A stretch of DNA of 64,000 nucleotides from DASWTL01 sp035575925 (GTDB taxonomy: Bacteria > Bacteroidota > Bacteroidia > Sphingobacteriales > Sphingobacteriaceae): contig DATLXK010000038.1 in assembly GCA_035575925.1 (NCBI GenBank), positions 5,338 to 69,337 of the forward strand, read 5' to 3'. A program made the translations under genes and the position numbers. Within the stretch, counting starts at the first letter, position 1; each line of letters starts with the position of its first letter. Positions 61,916 through 64,000 of the stretch are shown here, piece after piece. The notes under the pieces are model-generated. The model worked only from the letters and a program-made list of their open reading frames with translations. It was not told the origin of the DNA and searched no databases.

Positions 61916-63517
61916 ATGGAACCTATCATAGTAAAAAATAAACACATTGATCTGTCTTATTTAGGGTTAAATCCTATTTCAATAAACTATCAACTTAATC
62001 CTCAGGATCTTAATAATTGCATCCTGTCCATGGCAGAAGGGGTTTCCAGCGATACGGGTGCTATGGTAGTTGATACTGGTGAATTTACCGGAAGGGCACC
62101 TAAAGACAGGTATATCGTTAATGACAACATTACGCAAAAGGCCATAAATTGGGGCGATGTAAATATTCCCATAAGCACTGAAAACTATAATAAGCTGTAC
62201 ACTAAGCTTATTGATTATTTAAACACTAAAACCGTTTTTGCTCAAGATGGCTTTGCTTGTGCAGAAGAAAAGTACACTACATCTATTCGTGTAATTTCTC
62301 AAACAGCCTATCAAAGCTTATTTGCACACAATATGTTTTTAAGGTCTGAAGCACGTTTACTCAGGCCGGAATGGACAATTTTAGCTGCTCCTGGGTTAAA
62401 AGCTGATCCTGAATCTGACGGAACCCGGCAACATAACTTTTCTGTAATTAACTTTTCTGATAAGATTATACTCATAGGTGGAACGGGATATACCGGTGAA
62501 ATAAAGAAAGCAATTTTTTCGGTTTTAAATTTTTTGCTGCCTCTTCAAAATGTGTTGCCCATGCATTGTTCTGCCAATGTTGGCAAACAAGGCGATACTG
62601 CAATTTTCTTTGGTTTATCCGGAACAGGTAAAACCACCTTGTCGGCTGATCCGGAAAGGTATTTAATAGGCGATGACGAGCATGGGTGGGGCGAGGACTC
62701 TATTTTTAATTTTGAAGGTGGTTGCTATGCAAAAACGACAGGGCTAAGTTTGGAAAATGAGCCTGAAATATATTCGGCAATACGGGCCGGTGCTTTGCTT
62801 GAGAATGTTAAATTCTACCCGGGTACAAGTACTGTTGATTACAATAATCTCGAAAAAACAGAAAATACACGGGTGTCATACCCTATTAATTTCATTACTA
62901 AAGCAATAACACCTTCTATAGGTAAGATTCCGGGAAATATCTTTTTTCTGACTGCCGATGCGTTTGGGGTATTACCGCCAATTTCAAAATTAACCAGGGG
63001 GCAGGCCATGTATCATTTCTTATCTGGCTACACAGCAAAAATAGCCGGTACAGAATTTGGCATCAACGAACCACAGGCAACGTTTTCTGCTTGTTTTGGC
63101 AAAGCTTTCCTGCCACTGCACCCGGTTGTATATGCTAATCTGTTAGGTAAAAAATTAGAGAATAACAATATTAAGGTCTGGCTGATTAATACGGGGTGGA
63201 CAGGAGGATCCTACGGAAGTGGTACACGTATTAAACTGGGCTATACCAGGAATATGATACAGGCCGCCCTCATGGGAACATTGGATAATGTGAATTATTC
63301 ACCCCATCCGGTGTTTAATTTAATGATGCCTGAAACTTGTGACGGGGTGCCATCATCATTACTGAATCCTCAGAATACCTGGGAAAATAAAAAATTATAT
63401 AATCAGACTTGTATTCAACTGGCTGATCTTTTCACAGAAAATTTTAAGCAATTTATTGATATTGCAGATGAAGAAACCAGATTATCAGGTCCTAATATTA
63501 ATACTGTTTTAGTATAA
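61916..63517 (+). CDS. pckA: Phosphoenolpyruvate carboxykinase (ATP)
   Basis: PckA converts oxaloacetate and ATP to phosphoenolpyruvate, CO2 and ADP, the first committed step of gluconeogenesis. The 533 residues include the kinase P-loop GLSGTGKTTLSADP (about 235-248), the metal-binding IGDDEHGWGEDSIFNFEGGCYAKT and LFAHNMFLRSE, and the substrate region SPHPVFNLMMPETC. Length and motifs are fully conserved, so it should be active. It sits alone. It suits a cell that grows on lactate or other organic acids such as those handled by the lut operon in this window. Confidence 0.96.
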   Translation: MEPIIVKNKHIDLSYLGLNPISINYQLNPQDLNNCILSMAEGVSSDTGAMVVDTGEFTGRAPKDRYIVNDNITQKAINWGDVNIPISTENYNKLYTKLIDYLNTKTVFAQDGFACAEEKYTTSIRVISQTAYQSLFAHNMFLRSEARLLRPEWTILAAPGLKADPESDGTRQHNFSVINFSDKIILIGGTGYTGEIKKAIFSVLNFLLPLQNVLPMHCSANVGKQGDTAIFFGLSGTGKTTLSADPERYLIGDDEHGWGEDSIFNFEGGCYAKTTGLSLENEPEIYSAIRAGALLENVKFYPGTSTVDYNNLEKTENTRVSYPINFITKAITPSIGKIPGNIFFLTADAFGVLPPISKLTRGQAMYHFLSGYTAKIAGTEFGINEPQATFSACFGKAFLPLHPVVYANLLGKKLENNNIKVWLINTGWTGGSYGSGTRIKLGYTRNMIQAALMGTLDNVNYSPHPVFNLMMPETCDGVPSSLLNPQNTWENKKLYNQTCIQLADLFTENFKQFIDIADEETRLSGPNINTVLV

Positions 63518-63588
63518 TAAATTAATGATATTTCAAACGTTAATCTTCTCCTTATACACCAATTAACAACATTTTTCTATTATCCGCA

Positions 63589-63759
63589 CTAGCTTAAGGT
63601 AAAATCAGGAAGTGACATCAGTTTGCCCCCCTCTAATGCAGACTCGTGAGCTAAAATGCCTACACAAACCATATTAGCTGATTGTACCGCATTCGGATAA
63701 GGATCCCGCTGTTCCATAAGTGCATTTAAAAATTCATTTACCAGGTGAGGATGCGACCC
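63589..63759 (-). pseudogene. C-terminal remnant of a Gfo/Idh/MocA oxidoreductase
   Basis: The minus strand reads 56 residues to a stop, with HPHLVNEFLNALMEQRDPYP and GILAHESALEGGKLMSLPDF. This is the usual C-terminal end of Gfo/Idh/MocA family proteins, but an in-frame stop lies just upstream. The rest of the gene, about 350 codons, is missing. It is joined directly to the start of an unrelated gene at 63848. Confidence 0.7.
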
Positions 63760-63848
63760 TCAAAAGATGTGGTAACCATAGCTATAAAGCATGCTATGAA
63801 TAATTTTTTATTCTGAACATCATCTGCATGATCAGTTTTGTTTTCCAT
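63760..63848 (-). pseudogene. N-terminal remnant of an MFS transporter, joined to the oxidoreductase remnant
   Basis: From the ATG at 63848 the minus strand encodes MENKTDHADDV and then LFIACFIAMVTTSF, like the first segment of Bacteroidetes sugar MFS transporters. At the sequence TTTTGAGGG it passes into the oxidoreductase remnant and ends at a stop 36 codons from the start. A single deletion spanning both genes explains it. Confidence 0.55.
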
Positions 63849-63914
63849 ACGATAATAAAATTATTGAATTAGGCACTTTTTTAATATTATAATTATGCTT
63901 AAATTGCTAAGAAA

Positions 63915-64000
63915 ATGAGCATTTGTATGGAGAAAAGATTTAAAAGTTTATCCTTATTCGAGTTTCAGGCCCGATTTCCAAACGATGATAAATGTAAAGA
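63915..64000 (+). mobile_element. Start of an IS1595/ISXO2-type transposase (cut by window edge)
   Basis: The frame from the ATG at 63915 (or 63927) encodes MEKRFKSLSLFEFQARFPND and runs off the window. The pattern FKSLxxFxxxFPxDxxC is typical of the N-terminal region of IS1595-family transposases, ahead of the zinc ribbon. The left end of the element may lie near GGCAC at 63872, but I cannot confirm it. The fused gene remnants next to it suggest an insertion-linked deletion. Confidence 0.6.

Noticed and set aside
1..64000. tRNA or rRNA genes
   Set aside because: I looked for cloverleaf arms and conserved rRNA segments in the gaps and saw none, although a covariance search would be more reliable.

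Overview
The window reads as chromosomal DNA of a Bacteroidetes bacterium, most likely of the Sphingobacteriaceae (Pedobacter/Mucilaginibacter type). The evidence is low GC with little Shine-Dalgarno signal, several TAnnTTTG-type promoter elements, a type IX secretion C-terminal sorting domain, many lipoproteins and family-10-like (GHL10/DUF187) glycosidases, a DUF2723 protein, and CheB-CheR-PAS-kinase and 7TMR-DISM sensors. No rRNA, tRNA, CRISPR array, phage or plasmid replication gene was seen. The naming of the order is inference.

Layout. 1-1577 is the C-terminal half of SMC. 1768-9986 holds cell-envelope genes: a small exported protein, a DUF2723 membrane protein, an S41 protease lipoprotein and a T9SS-exported GHL10 glycosidase. 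10525-12843 has D-lactate dehydrogenase, DoxX and kdsB. 12892-20126 is a signalling block: a tight five-gene minus-strand operon (E1-like/nitroreductase fusion, GNAT-type acyltransferase, 7TMR-DISM histidine kinase, receiver-kinase hybrid, receiver protein) plus a divergent receiver protein. It looks like a small-molecule synthesis and sensing module and is the best candidate for an undescribed system. 20296-30866 is a set of exported or lipoprotein hydrolases and oxidoreductases, including two serine hydrolases with altered architecture and a second GHL10 protein. 30901-34206 has DNA ligase D and two very small genes. 34224-40725 is an operon for 2-hydroxyacid metabolism: dehydrogenase, lutA, lutB, lutC and a malate synthase homologue, with a divergent GntR/FadR regulator.

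40833-45154 holds a muramoyl-amidase-like protein, a GNAT-nitrilase fusion and a DUF885 protein. 45353-56160 is rich in signalling: a receiver, a histidine kinase overlapping a FIST sensor, three small genes, a frameshifted multi-PAS sensor and a CheB-CheR-PAS-kinase giant. 56168-60958 has an MFS transporter and a five-gene sulfur operon (two YeeE/YedE halves, MBL-rhodanese, TlpA-like thioredoxin, rhodanese-like). 60976-63517 has a CBM9-like protein and pckA. The right edge is decayed: the end of a Gfo/Idh/MocA gene is joined to the start of an MFS gene, next to the start of an IS1595-type transposase.

The recurring themes are sensory transduction (at least four kinase-type sensors and four receiver proteins), envelope polysaccharide or peptidoglycan turnover, and 2-hydroxyacid/pyruvate/PEP metabolism (ldhA, lut operon, malate synthase homologue, pckA). 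Non-coding structure includes a dispersed palindrome found twice, a composite inverted repeat ahead of the first glycosidase, a 12-bp tandem repeat in the FIST leader and a purine-rich repeat inside the lut operon.
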